Shown: in pieces, positions 25,978 to 37,166 of the stretch
How the letters are laid out: every line of letters starts with the position of its first letter
Position numbering within the stretch: the stretch's first letter is position 1
Translations under genes and position numbers: made by a program
Source of the DNA: Bullera alba
Lineage: Eukaryota > Basidiomycota > Tremellomycetes > Tremellales > Bulleraceae
NCBI GenBank assembly: GCA_001600095.1
Contig: BCIX01000004.1
Span: 1,368,586 to 1,432,585 of the forward strand
Reading direction: 5' to 3'
DNA length: 64,000 bases
The notes under the pieces: model-generated
What the model was told of the DNA's origin: nothing
Database searches by the model: none
What the model saw: only the letters and a program-made list of their open reading frames with translations

Positions 25978-27894
25978 TCACTCTTTAAGCCATGTAGACT
26001 TCTTGCCTTTGTTCGTCCATCCCGTTTCCCAGCTGTTAGGCCCAAAGCAATTTCCCTGCCCCTTCCACGCTCTCTCCAATTCTTTCCAATCGCCATATCC
26101 CGCACCCTGGACTTTCGAACGCCGCGTCTCTTGGTCCATGATCTCTTGATACCTTGCCGCGTCACGTACTCTGGCCAAGTCGGCCTGCTTGTTGATCCAC
26201 AAGGGCGCACTCGGAGTCCTACCCCTCGATGGCTTGCTCCTCCAGACTATCTTATTCCACAGTGCTCGGGGCAATGGAGTAGGTGTTGGTGTCGGTGCTA
26301 TATGACGGTAATTGGGTGGACCGTGAACCAGTGTTGCTAACGCCGCGTCCCACGCTTGCGAAGACATCAACCTTGCAGAAGGGGAGGAACCGGGTCCTGA
26401 AAGTGCCACTCTGCGGATCCGCCTCAGGATCCGAAGTCCGACCAAACAGATGATCGCGGTGATGGTGCCAGCGCCACCGACGGCGATCCAAAATGCGTAA
26501 GGATGCGATTCGAGATGTGTCGTGAGCTACTAGGTCAGCGTGAAACGTCGTGCAGCTTACTCACATTCATTCCGAAGACTCCAGCGATGAGAGCACCTGT
26601 TCCCACTCCCAGGGTCGCTATTGAGATCTTGACATCCAAGGCCAACAGAGCGTTCCGTCCGGAATCCAGCATCAGTTCTGCGATTTCTTGCGTCGATTGC
26701 ATATTCGCCTTGACATCAGCACTGTCCCTTGACAATGTCGACTCACCACCGTCGTATCGACCTCACTGACAATCTCTTCCACCTGCTTGGTGAAGCTCTC
26801 CAGCAAAAGCTCGAGCTGTTCGTGGTCGTGAAGCGCTCTCGGACGGCCTTGTGCCTTCGAGGTGAGGTACATTGCCGAAAGATCTTCATCGGACTCCAGG
26901 ACCTCATCCACCGCCTTCATGACGTATCGCGCCCTACTCTGGAACCCGACCATACGCCGGGAGTAGTGCAACAACCGCTTGAGGTTGTCCCTGTTGATAT
27001 CATCCTCCAGATCGGCAAGTAATTGTTGGACCAAGTGTCGTGTGAAGCCCATCTCTTCTTCTAGCGCATTTGCCGTTGCCACCAGAATCGATTCTAAGGC
27101 TCTGTGCTCGTATGGGAGTCCTACGTCGTCATCCCCATCGACATCGACTGTCTTGACACCCGCTTTGATATTCTTCTCTAGATGCCATTTGAACCGACGC
27201 TGAACTTCCGATTCCACCGTTCCTGCCGTATCGAACACTATCACTCTCTCCGGTTTGATCAAAGCTCGGATGTGAAGCATCGAGATGAGCGTACAGGTCC
27301 GCCTTGTCAAGATGATCGGTACAAGATTGGGTGTCAACGAATCGAGTTTCCGCAGGTCGCGCGGCTGTACATCAGCTCTAGTCCATGACAGTCCCACTCA
27401 CATCCAGGTCGTAGTCCTTGCACAGTTCGGATTTCTTATATCTCCCCTCTTCCGCCGTCCAGTTCCCCTCCGCATCCAGTATAGAGCCTGCGGTCTTCAG
27501 CGTAGCCCTCTCAATTGTACTCACATCGTAAGCTGAGCTCTCCTGCCCTGTCCATCAAACTGTCCAGATACCTCTGCTTCCGGTCCCTCGTCTTCGTCAT
27601 CGGCTCTTCGCTGTCCGCATAGAGGATGTGCGGGGCACTTTTGGCGTCCGGGCCTGCAGCGACTATAGGGAAGTGATCGCTCGACGGTCTGGGCGGGGTG
27701 AACGGCACCTGAGGAGACTCCGCATGGTCGGGAGGCGGGTATGATGGCGACCAAAAGCTTTTGGACCGCTTGGTCAGGAATGTTCGACATTGAGATCGGG
27801 ATGCTCCTTCAGGTGGTATGTGCGAAATCGACCTGGGGGTGATTTGTACCTTGCTCGAGGAGGCCACGGCCCTGATGAAGCCGTATCTGGACAT
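25978..27894 (-). CDS. MRS2: Mitochondrial inner-membrane magnesium channel (CorA/MRS2 family)
   Basis: A pentameric Mg2+ channel of the inner mitochondrial membrane. The matrix domain has DPRDLRKLDS and the long stalk helix with HLVQQLLADLEDDI and LESFTKQVEEIVSEV. The first membrane helix ends with the invariant GMN motif (LIAGVFGMN), followed over an intron by the second helix (FWIAVGGAGTITAIICLVG). The N terminus MSRYGFIRAVASSSK is basic and Ser-rich, as in matrix-targeting signals. The start is the ATG at 27892-27894; the frame runs open upstream to a GTG but no earlier ATG exists. A tail of about 130 residues after the second helix is longer than in many relatives and is Trp/Lys/Arg-rich. 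Splicing through SILDAEGNWTAEEG is clear. Confidence 0.92.
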
Positions 27895-28387
27895 GTCGAC
27901 CTTGTGGACAAGATTTGCGGATGACACTGAGCGTAGTAGAGACCCAAAAACATTTGATCGTCATCATCTCGGACCGTTCAAAAAAGTCGAATCGGTTCGT
28001 CGGCGACAACCGGAGCGATAAAGCGCGATAAAGGACCGTCGCCACCGAGGCCATCAGGAGGAGCTGCTTTGGCCAGGATGCCTGCGAGCCAGATTGGTTG
28101 ATCGGGTATAGCCTTGCGAGTGCACAGAGCTATTGTACTACGTGTTGATACTCGATTGTCAAGACTGGTTCATGTATTGATCAGCCGCGAAGGTCCAGAA
28201 ACTCAGTTCTTGATTTGAACGGCCTCAGCCTGATGTCTAAGTCACCGTATCAGTTTGGTTCTTGGCCAGCTGTAGCAGCATCTAATACACTGGCTTTCAG
28301 TATTAACCACCGCCACGACCATATATCTGACCTGCGCTATTCGTACATGCTCGTAATCTATGCGTAGTCCAGATAGTCTATACACCT
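27895..28387. other. MRS2 upstream region and SLC35-type 3' region
   Basis: Gene-free stretch between two minus-strand genes. Nothing beyond promoter and 3' untranslated sequence is evident. Confidence 0.5.
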
Positions 28388-30108
28388 CTAATCCCCTTTG
28401 GCCTTTGCCAGCCTCTGCTTTTCTGCCATCCGCCTCTCTACCTCCTCCGCATCGACCTCTTCTGCATCATCACTCCACTCCTCGTCTCTATCCCATCCTT
28501 CAAAGTCGTCCCGCAACCGCTGCGTCCTCTCTGCGGGATCAGGACTCCCCTCACTCTGCCGGAGTTCGTGCATCTGGACCCTCTCCGGCGCGTGCTCCTC
28601 CAGGAATCGATCCGCATCCTCCACCGTGTCCACACGGGCGTAATCCCCTCCATGGGTTTCTTCCGGGGGTGTCGACACTGATTTCTGATACTTGTGGAAC
28701 GTATACAGTGCGATTCCACACACTGTCACCACCACACCGATGATGTTGAGCTGGGTGAGCTGGTCGCCAAAGACCCAGGCGGAGATACTGATTGTGGTGA
28801 CCTCTTTGAAGATTCCAGCAATGGATAATGGCACTGATCCAGCTCGATGAATGATACTAGAGATTAGCACGAGTAGTCTGAATTGGACTCACAAGTATTC
28901 GCTTGCAACCATGCAAAATGCAACAAAGCCGGGAAATACGATGACCCCGATCGTCTTCAACATGGCGCCGCCTTGGAAGTGATCGCTTGCTATAACGTTG
29001 AACCATCCTTCGACGAGCATGCTGACAACTCCAATCACCACTGCCATCAAGGGTGCTAACCAGTATATCGTCGCAAAGGGATTACTCAGTCCCATTGCCT
29101 TCTTGTGCATCACCAGTTCCGTCAAAGCCCATCTAAGACCGGACAATGCCGATGCGGCGAACACCATGATCAATCCTGGTATCGATACGTCGGTGGTGTT
29201 GAAGACCATGAGGAAGACACCGAACGAGATGAGCAAGATGACCGAGATAAGGCGTAATGACGGCGTTTCAATGTGGAAGAGGAAAGCGAAGAGGAGGACA
29301 AAGAGCAGTGCCGAGGACTTCACCATGGCTGAGACACGTCAGTACATGGCCATCATCTTGACACTCACTATATAGACTCAGAGTGATGATTTTCAGACTC
29401 ATGTTGGATAGACCGATGTCTCCGCCTGTAGCCATAGCCGTGGGAAGTACTTTGGTGCTACAGCTTAGCTCAATCCCTTACTTGGACACTCACACATAGT
29501 CCTTCCGCGAGGGCATCTCTACCGGCTTGAACTTGTCGGCCCAGACTTCTCTGATCACAGCTGCAAGAGTGAATTGCACGATCATATGGCAGAAGGTGAC
29601 GAAAAGGGGGAAAGGGAAGTTGTAGTATTCCGGCGTGAACATCCACTTGTTGTAAAGCGATAATAATGTTGCGAAGCCATACCTTTTGCTCAGCTCCCCT
29701 CGACATCGGAGTCACTCACCAAGCAGCGATGAATATACCCGTCACGAAAACGTTCCTCCACCACAGCGCTTTCCGCTGTTCCACTGACAACGTTGGTGTA
29801 TACGTCGCATCCTGTCCATGCTCTGCTACACCTCTCCTATCAAAGTCGTCTTCTGACGTCTTCCTTCCGTCTCTGTACATGCTGGGTGTTTGAGTGCCAT
29901 CCAGGAGTTCATCCTCATCTTCTTCCAGATCTTGCTTCCTTTGGGGTGGTGATTCGGGATAGTCCGAAGCAACGTGCACATCGTAGTGAGTTGTGTCGGG
30001 ATCGGTGTCGCGACTGCGACGCGAAGCACGCTCCATTATGTTGGGTTTCGCAGCGTCGGTGGGACGACTTGACTGCCGAGACGGGCCAGCATTGGCGGTC
30101 GAGTCCAT
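28388..30108 (-). CDS. Nucleotide-sugar/triose-phosphate-type transporter (SLC35C2/YMD8-like)
   Basis: A Golgi or ER multi-span transporter of the drug/metabolite superfamily. The N-terminal 130 residues are hydrophilic and acidic, then about ten membrane helices follow: FVTGIFIAAW, FPFPLFVTFCHMIVQF, IGLSNMSLKIITLSLYTMVKS (the conserved NMSL...S.T.MVKS signature of the TPT family), ALLFVLLFAFLF, GLIMVFAASALSGLRWALTE, IYWLAPLMAVVIGVVSML, and FKEVTTISISAWVFGDQLT with VVVTVCGIALYTFHKY. The tail of about 90 residues is strongly acidic (EEWSDDAEEVDAEEVERR). Five exons are separated by short introns. The substrate is not readable; in relatives it is GDP-fucose or an unknown sugar nucleotide. Confidence 0.88.
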
Positions 30109-30284
30109 ATCTCAAAATATGCGAGGGGAGATGAACGAGTTGAAACAAGGTCGAAAACAAGAACATGGTTGACCGACCTCGGACCACCGCACGTGTCAAT
30201 TACGTAAAATGTAACACGTCTCCCAGGTCTATCATGTGAACCTCCGCTCTGCATACTCTACAAGTTGTGACCCCTCTACAGCGC

Positions 30285-32757
30285 CTAGAACAAAAGATCC
30301 TCGTCTGCACCTCTAGGCCTGGGCATGTCCGTGGCGTATCCTCCGCCGTTTCCACCACCGTTCAAAAACTCGAGATCGGCTAATTGGCCATAAGGATCCA
30401 GAGGCGTGGCGGGCGATGCCGCTGCTGTGGGACTAGCGACCTCTGTCGGGCTGGTGATGATGGTAGCAGGTCTCTGTGGTATCTTGGGCGCCGTGCCAAT
30501 GGATGCGGGGACTTTGGGTGACGAAGTTGGCAGGAAGTTGCCATTGGGGGTGATGAGATGTCGCTTCGAAGAGGCATTGAGGGCCGAAGAGTCTGGCAGG
30601 TATCTCGCTCGAGCGGTCCGAATGAACGTCTGTGACGAGTCAGTTGGATGTATTGACTTCCTACTCACATTAGGGTTCTTGTGGTAGATACTTCCCAGGG
30701 TACCCGTGTGCAAAAGCAACTGCCCGTCAGCGCTGTTCAATCCGAATATAACGTACCTGATCCAGCATTCCCTTGTCCATTCTGTCCGTCTCGGTCGAGA
30801 TCACTGGCTTCTCCGACATGACAATGTCCCTCGCAGCTGTAGGATTCGACGTCAAGAGTCGCCAATACATGAACCCCTACATTGTCAGCTCGAGCTCGAC
30901 AGGCGTGTACTCACTCTGTCTCTCAGATCGGGATTCTCGGCATCCTCCGTTGCTAGCTTGAGCACTTTTGGCAACAGTTCTTGGGCGGCAGTAGGTCGCC
31001 GGATGAACAGCTTGACCGTGGCTGTCAGTAGAGCAAGTTGAACCTGCAAGCGTTAGCACATATTTGTTTGCGAATACTCACCTCGGCTGGCTCCTCCTTG
31101 AACGAAAACGCGAAATCCTCGAGCAGCTCGTCACTGTTCTCAATCCTATCGGCATATTGGCCTACGATCCAGATCATGGCCGACTTGGCCTCCGGCTCAT
31201 CCAGCACATCCAGGTTCTCGCACAGCGTCGCAATTATACTCTCGTACTGATTCGGGTACCTCCGGAAGATGTCCTTGATGACCACGATCGCCTCCTGGAC
31301 GACATAGCTGATCTTTGTCTGCATCAAGGTCAACAAGGTCTGGATACACCTGTCCGACGCTCCGCTGATTTTGATTGCGAGTCGACCAATGGATCGAACG
31401 GCTTTGCGGACAAAGTCGACATCGACCTCGGAGGCGTATTCCTTCAACTCGGCGAGAACCTCGGACACGTTTTCGTCTCGCGTCAATCGGTACATGATCT
31501 CGAGCTTGGCGAGCTTGACGTAGATCGGGTCGTTGTACTTGCAAAAGAACACCTTGACCTCATTCTGGAGGATGGCCGGGCGGCGCTGAATGATGAGGAG
31601 GATATTTCGCAGACCGACATATTGTACTTCCGATCCAGATGACAAGAGCGTGACCAAAGGAGGACCCATTTTCCGCTCCAGTGACCGAATCAGCACCTCG
31701 TCCTCCATGTAATTCATGAGGTACAGGCAGACTTTGATCGTCGTGAGCACTACAGCGGAATTGGCATGTTGTAATCGGACAGATATCCTCTCGGCGAGCT
31801 GCTCGGCATCCATGTGGGATTGCGGGACGAAGGAGAGTAATGAGTCGAGAATGTATATTTGTCCCCATCTATCATCAGCGTCGCTCTCATATCTGTCAAC
31901 TTACTCTGAACACTCTCCAAGAGCTGCGACCAGTTTACCGGCGACTGTGGCGTTGAGCCTCAACGAAATGTCGGTGGACCTGTCCGAGATCTCAACGAGG
32001 GCTGCCACAGCATTGGCCACGACAGTCGGATTGTGGTCCGCCAATAGGTCCCTGAGCATAGCTACAAAGCCTTCCTTCTCCACCAGCCGCCTGCCATAGT
32101 CTGCCGCATACAGCTTGCCAACGCTATGATGATCAGTAATTTCCCGGTCTACTTACGCACGCTATAGCAGAGGTCTTCCTGACGTATGGATCCTGATCTT
32201 GCAGACCATGCCGCAATGGCTCTGATAACGCAGCAAGGATGTTCGGCAGGGGTATTGACGACATTGTTCGAATCGCAAGTCCTCTGATCAGGGGATTCCT
32301 ATCCGCACAATCCTGCTTGTCAGTCGGAGTCGAATCCTTTCAGCTCACTGATAGAAAGCCCGACAGCGCAACAGTCACTTCTTCTGGCCTCGCACGGCCG
32401 TAGTTGACTAGGTAGAGATACACCACTGGAGACGAGGTCAACGGGTGTCTCAAGTGTAACAACTCACTCTTCTTGATTTCTAGTACCTGGATCTGCATAC
32501 ACTGGACCACATCGGGAAACAAAGGCGACACTATTGTCAGCCTGGCCCAGCAATCATCACTCACTGTCATTCCCCATAGTCATGTTCGCAACAATCTTCT
32601 TCAAAGCCGTCTTCTTGCGCAGGAATCCCTTGTCCCGCTTATCATTCGCCCCTCTCAGCTCATCCCGGAGCTCTTGGGTCTTTCCCCGAGCTAAGAGAAT
32701 CAGTCTCGAGCCCACTGCCGAGTCTGTGTACTTACTGAAGAACTTGGCGTCCGCCAT
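30285..32757 (-). CDS. Beta-adaptin large subunit of clathrin adaptor (AP-1/AP-2 type)
   Basis: A beta subunit of the AP-1 or AP-2 coat adaptor, acting in clathrin vesicle formation at the Golgi/endosome or plasma membrane. The trunk is an armadillo-like solenoid: [15 protein letters not shown] (over an in-frame intron), [109 protein letters not shown] and [17 protein letters not shown]. The C terminus is a short Pro/Ser-rich stretch ending GADEDLLF. No appendage (ear) domain follows, which suggests the short fungal form. About a dozen introns are present. AP-1 versus AP-2 cannot be decided here, so no symbol is given. Confidence 0.9.
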
Positions 32758-33094
32758 GTCGACTGCTCGGGCCTACCTTCCGGGTTCTTTAGCTTGCGAG
32801 GTCGTCGTATGAAGTTCGGAATGTTTTGCCTTCTTCGATCCCTGCGTCCTCGAGACTGATGCGCTTTTATGGTCCGCTGACGTTGTAGAGTCTGTCGTCA
32901 CTGTTGTCGTTGTCGTCGTCGTCGTCGTCGTCGACAATAACACGCGCGGTGATCGACTATGACACAACAGTCAGCGGAATCAAATTCCGACTTCGTAAAG
33001 TCGGTCTCTCGATTCGGTGTCCACCCAAGCCAGCTCTCCATCCTGGCGATATTACTATCACTATAACCTCGATCACTCGAATACACAGCCCAAG
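32758..33094. promoter_or_regulatory. Divergent promoter, beta-adaptin and BolA
   Basis: 337 bases between the two ATG codons. It includes a GTC/GTT triplet repeat (separate entry). No specific binding site was identified. Confidence 0.55.
32908..32935. repeat. GTC triplet microsatellite
   Basis: About eight GTC units in a row, preceded by GTTGTCGTT, in the divergent promoter of the beta-adaptin and BolA genes. Confidence 0.8.
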
Positions 33095-33538
33095 ATGTCG
33101 TTCAGAGCCTTCAGATCACTCAAATCACCGCTCAAAAGTCTCCAAAACAGCCCCATCGCCTCGAATTCTAGGAACGCAGCTCGATCGTACTCCTCCGAAA
33201 TCGTCACCGAGGAGATTATCAAGGCGAAGTTGACAGAGGCACTCAACCCGTCTTCCATCAAAGTCATGGACACATCAGGTCAGTGAAATAGTAACAAAGT
33301 CTCGATTATGTCGTATTCTGACGATCATAGGTGGATGCGGATCGTTCTTCAATATCGACATAGCAAGCAAGGCTTTCATCGGCCTATCGAAAGTGAAGCA
33401 GCACAAGTTAGTCCAGGATCTGCTCAAGAGTGAAGTATCGAATATGCACGGGTTATCAGTGCGTGAACAACAAATCATACAGGATCTCAGCTGACTTGTT
33501 CGTAGCTACGAACAGTGGTTGACGAAGAAGACAAGTAA
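33095..33538 (+). CDS. BOL3: Mitochondrial BolA-family protein
   Basis: A 114-residue protein in three exons (33095-33278, 33331-33458, 33506-33538). The first 35 residues are Arg/Ser-rich without acidic residues (MSFRAFRSLKSPLKSL, ARSYSSE), a likely matrix signal. The BolA fold follows: TEEIIKAKLTEALNPSSIKVMDTSGGCGSFF is the first half, and the helix-turn with LSKVKQHKLVQDLLKSEVSNMHGLS the second. GGCGSFFNI marks the mitochondrial Bol3-like group, which helps deliver 4Fe-4S clusters together with monothiol glutaredoxin or Nfu1. The gene converges on MAP1, with only 56 bases between the stops. Confidence 0.9.
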
Positions 33539-33594
33539 TCATCTCGCCCCCTCCAATCCTATAATTGTACGACTATACTCGACTAGCATTGCCA

Positions 33595-35335
33595 CTATGC
33601 AGCGACCTTGAGATCTTCCACTCCGTTGGCGACCTCTGTTGGCGTGCTGGCTCCATCTGGGGTCGCGTCACCACCCGCAGCGGCAGCAGAGGCACCACCC
33701 TTCTTCTTCTTCTTGTTCTTCTTAGCGGCGGGCGGCCGCGTGAGGATCTCGTAGCCGGTCTCGGTAATTCTATGGACATCAGCGTCAATGATCTTGTGAG
33801 AATGACTTACAGAATGGTCTCCTCGAACTGCGCGGAACTTCGGCCATCCAGGGTGACAGCGGTCCAGTCATCGTTCCAATGGTCCAGGTTGGCTGTGCCG
33901 AGATTGATCATGGGTTCCTTCAATAGTCAGTCAGAGTTTCACCATTCGCGGACTCACTATGGTGAAGATCTGTCCCGCCTCCATACGCCCTGGCGTCTTG
34001 CTTCCCCCGTAGTGGACGATATTGGGTTGGCAATGGAACTAGATGTTAGCTCGTTTTGCGACAAAGCGTCACTCACCAAGTTGTGGATACCGTGTCCGGT
34101 ATATCGCCTGACGATGCTGAAGCCCTTTGGCTTGACAATCTCCTCGATCTTGTTGCCGATCTCTCGGTACGGCACCCCCGGCTTGCAGATGGCGATAGAT
34201 TCGTCCATTGCCTTTTTCGTCGTAGCGATGAGCTCCGCTGACTCGGCGGTAACCTTGCCAACTGGGTATGTGGCGTTGACATCACCGTGGAAGCCACCGT
34301 GATCTGATCGTCAGCTGCAGTCACATATGGTCCGACTCACACAGAGATACATCAAGATTGACGATATCGCCCTCGACTGCCAGGTCAGCGGTAGGTCATT
34401 TCGCGATACGCACCAAGTTCTCTTTGATCTGGGATTCCCTGAAATGGAGTCAGATCCATCGCTCATGGGCGGCGGCTTGAGTCGACTCACATGACAGATA
34501 CACTCGTTGACACTGATACACACGCTCTTGGGGAACCGGTTGTAGTTGAGCGGGGAGGGATACGAGTCTCTCTTGATACACTCTTCGTGACATATCCTGT
34601 CCAACTCATCCGAAGTGATTCCTGGCCTGATGTGCGCGGCGGTAGCATCGAGCACTTCTCTCGACAACTACAAAATCAGCTTTGCCATCAAAGCTTCACC
34701 TACCCTGCAGACTTTCTTCATCGCTTCAATCTCCTCCTTGTTCAATACCTTGACTGCCTTCTCCCTGACCATTTCACACGCCGACATTCCGGCGGCTGCA
34801 CCGTCAGCTAGACCACTGGCCAGAAGTCACTCACGGTGATCCGCATAGTCTGGCCGCTGAATATGAGGTGGAACGACTCGGGGTGCTGATAGCGGGTAAA
34901 CGGGTCTGAGCGTTCCGGTAAACTTGTAGTTTCTCATGTTGGCAGGTACATTCGATGATTCTGGGTGTTGTCAGTACACGTCTTTTCTCGGTTGTTGTCG
35001 CTCACTTTGATCTTGCGCCTGCGTTGCCGCTTGGACGATGTTGTGAATAAGCTTGTGGCTACCCTACATCATGAGGTCAGACCTTCTTCAGCACGCCTTT
35101 CCACCATCAGCCTCACCCCTGATAGAACGTCAGCCACCAACTATCCTTCAGAAGACACACTCACAGTTCTTCTTGAAGCAGTCCTGGTCGCAGAAGAACG
35201 ATCCATTGATGCCCAGTCTGCCAATCGTCAGTATTTGCTCTACAGTGTCGCGATGGCCCCCCACTTCTTGCAGCTTGGACACTCCAGTCTCGAGGCTTCC
35301 TTCTCCCCACATCCGGCGCACTTGGTATTAGTCAT
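33595..35335 (-). CDS. MAP1: Methionine aminopeptidase type 1
   Basis: A ribosome-associated cytosolic enzyme that removes the initiator Met from nascent chains. The N-terminal zinc-finger domain has [17 protein letters not shown] and [19 protein letters not shown], which in yeast contacts the ribosome. The pita-bread catalytic domain has [44 protein letters not shown] with the metal-binding Asp pair, [21 protein letters not shown] with the metal His, and the EPMINLG and FEETILITETG metal-binding Glu residues. The C terminus is unusual: a Lys-rich and Ala/Ser-rich tail of about 40 residues ([12 protein letters not shown]). The start is the ATG at 35333-35335; the open frame continues upstream only from a TTG. 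Many short introns are present. Confidence 0.94.
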
Positions 35336-35540
35336 GTTGTCGCCAATGTAGCGTATACTGTCGACCAAAGGAGCGAGTGTGGTGGTAACACTGAAGACGT
35401 TTTGTTCTCCAAATTCGCGTGGGCTGGATGATTCGAATTTGAATTTGCCGCCCAAATCGCCACGTGACCAAGCTGCGATCGCTGGGCCGACATCCGACAG
35501 TTATCAACTCGTATATACAGAATTCATTGACAGGCGGCCC

Positions 35541-35560
35541 AGGGTCTATTAGGGTCTATT
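35541..35560 (+). repeat. Direct repeat of AGGGTCTATT
   Basis: Two exact adjacent copies of a 10-base unit in the MAP1/IMP2 promoter region. Confidence 0.8.
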
Positions 35561-35594
35561 GACTATTGTAATCAGGGTTCGCCATTCCTTTGAG

Positions 35595-35614
35595 AATTAG
35601 AAATATTTCTAATT
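35595..35614. promoter_or_regulatory. 20-base perfect palindrome
   Basis: AATTAGAAATATTTCTAATT equals its own reverse complement over all 20 bases. The GAA...TTC core resembles a pair of head-to-head heat-shock-element units, but spacing differs from the standard; a dimeric regulator site is a guess. Confidence 0.6.
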
Positions 35615-35688
35615 GTCCGTGCGGAATCAAATTTCGAAAAGGCCGCTCCATTACAAAGTAAGCTCGGGGATTTTGGCTGAGTCCTTAG

Positions 35689-35709
35689 CCGGCGCGCGGG
35701 GCGCGCCGG
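35689..35709. repeat. GC-only inverted repeat
   Basis: Arms of 9 bases (CCGGCGCGC and GCGCGCCGG) around a 3-base loop GGG. All 21 bases are G or C, unlike the AT-richer flanks. Confidence 0.8.
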
Positions 35710-35825
35710 TTCACTTGTATTAGGATCAGGATAGCCTGGTCAATATTGATGCGATCGTTGGCATTCCATGCTACAGGTGGACCATCGGATGCGCGACAAC
35801 TGATCTGTGAGACAACCTCTGGCTC

Positions 35826-36613
35826 ATGGCTAGCGCAGCTGGAGGCCGAGTACGCCAATTCTTCCGCAATGAAACGGTCAAGCAGGCAGTGTAAGTCGAT
35901 TGCAGGACTTGAACTCTCACTGAGATGTCTCTTAGTACTCTGCTGTCTTGGATGCCAGTCGGGATCTTCTTCACTCAAAACCTGTACTCAATAGTCACCA
36001 TCACGGGGCCTTCAATGCAGGTACGCTCCTCCTTGATAGCGGTACCGTGAAACAAGAATCGACTGTTCCCTTGTAGCCCACCTTCAATCCGAACATAAAT
36101 GGCGGTTCTATGCTGCACGATCTGGTCCTCATAGAGAAGTGGTCCATCAAGATGAGGCAATATAAAAGAGGAGATGTGGTGACGCTATGGTGAGGCATAC
36201 GGATGAGCTGTTGTTTAGCTCGTGGAATGCTTACCCTGGTCACCTCCCCTTAGGTCACCTCAGAATCCACATCTTCTGACGACGAAACGAATAATAGCAT
36301 TGGAAGGGGACACGGTCCATCCCTTACCACCATCTGCCCCTAATCCCATCAGGATCCCCGAGGGGCATTGCTGGGTTGAAGGGGATTCATACAAGCAAAG
36401 CCGGGACTCGAACGCATACGGTCCAGTGAGTTGCCTGGGTCCGATAACACGTATGCTGCGCTGATGATGACCTTGCAGATCCCTCTAGGTCTGATAAATG
36501 GCAAAGTGAAACAGATACTCTGGCCCTCGACACGGTATGGTCCAGTCTCGAGTACAGCGGAAAAGTCAAAAGGCCGGGTAGTCAAGTCCTCCCGGTCTAT
36601 GATCTCTGTCTAG
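35826..36613 (+). CDS. IMP2: Mitochondrial inner membrane protease subunit 2
   Basis: A signal-peptidase-like serine/lysine protease of the inner mitochondrial membrane that trims proteins sorted to the intermembrane space. It has five exons (35826-35890, 35936-36020, 36077-36189, 36254-36425, 36479-36613) and 189 residues. One membrane helix (LLSWMPVGIFFTQNLYSIV) precedes the catalytic Ser in GPSMQPTFNP. The general-base Lys lies in TTKRIIALEGD. HCWVEGDSYKQSRDSNAYGP is the conserved strand found in Imp2 and signal peptidases. The C terminus is Lys/Ser-rich. The ATG at 35826 gives MASAAGGRVRQFFRNE, a short basic leader. Confidence 0.92.
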
Positions 36614-37166
36614 TAACCAATGATATGAGGTGTCGTTCATAGAGACACTGTCATATTCTTAGCATAGCATCGCATGTACATAGTATGATCTACGGGTTGA
36701 CTGCAAAACTCAGCCGTAACTTACTGTTGCCTGGGGTACCCGTTGAGGACCTGAGTGGCAAGACCTGACGGGACCAAATTCAGCGACATTGGCACGTTTC
36801 AAGATAGCAGAGAGCTGACCTTGGGAGAGCGATGGATTGGCTCTACATTGGCTATACTTGACTCTACGTTTCATACATCTATCCTAGTCGTCTGTGCTAT
36901 ATCAGCTCGTCTTCCGACCCTATTTCATCCCAGCGTAAATTCTCTTCCACGATTCGAAACCCACCGATTGCCTTCTCCACACATCTGCCAGGTCCACTCG
37001 ATTGAAATACCGATCGGAACAGTTCTATCCTCGAACACGACGAGACTTCGACACCCTTATCGCGTCTGAACATCAGCCGCGCATACTCAGACCACGACAG
37101 ACCGTCCAACCGAGGCCACCTTCCTCGGTCTGACAGTCTCGTCGTTGCTGAGTTTTTCTCCTGCGA
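36614..37166. other. Upstream region of the IBTK-like gene
   Basis: 553 bases between IMP2 and the next plus-strand gene. No exon or repeat was recognised. Confidence 0.55.

Larger units (their letters stand above)
35336..35825. promoter_or_regulatory. Divergent promoter, MAP1 and IMP2
   Basis: 490 bases between the two start codons. It contains a doubled 10-mer (AGGGTCTATT twice, 35541-35560), a 20-base perfect palindrome and a GC-rich inverted repeat, listed separately. No coding exon was recognised. Confidence 0.6.
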
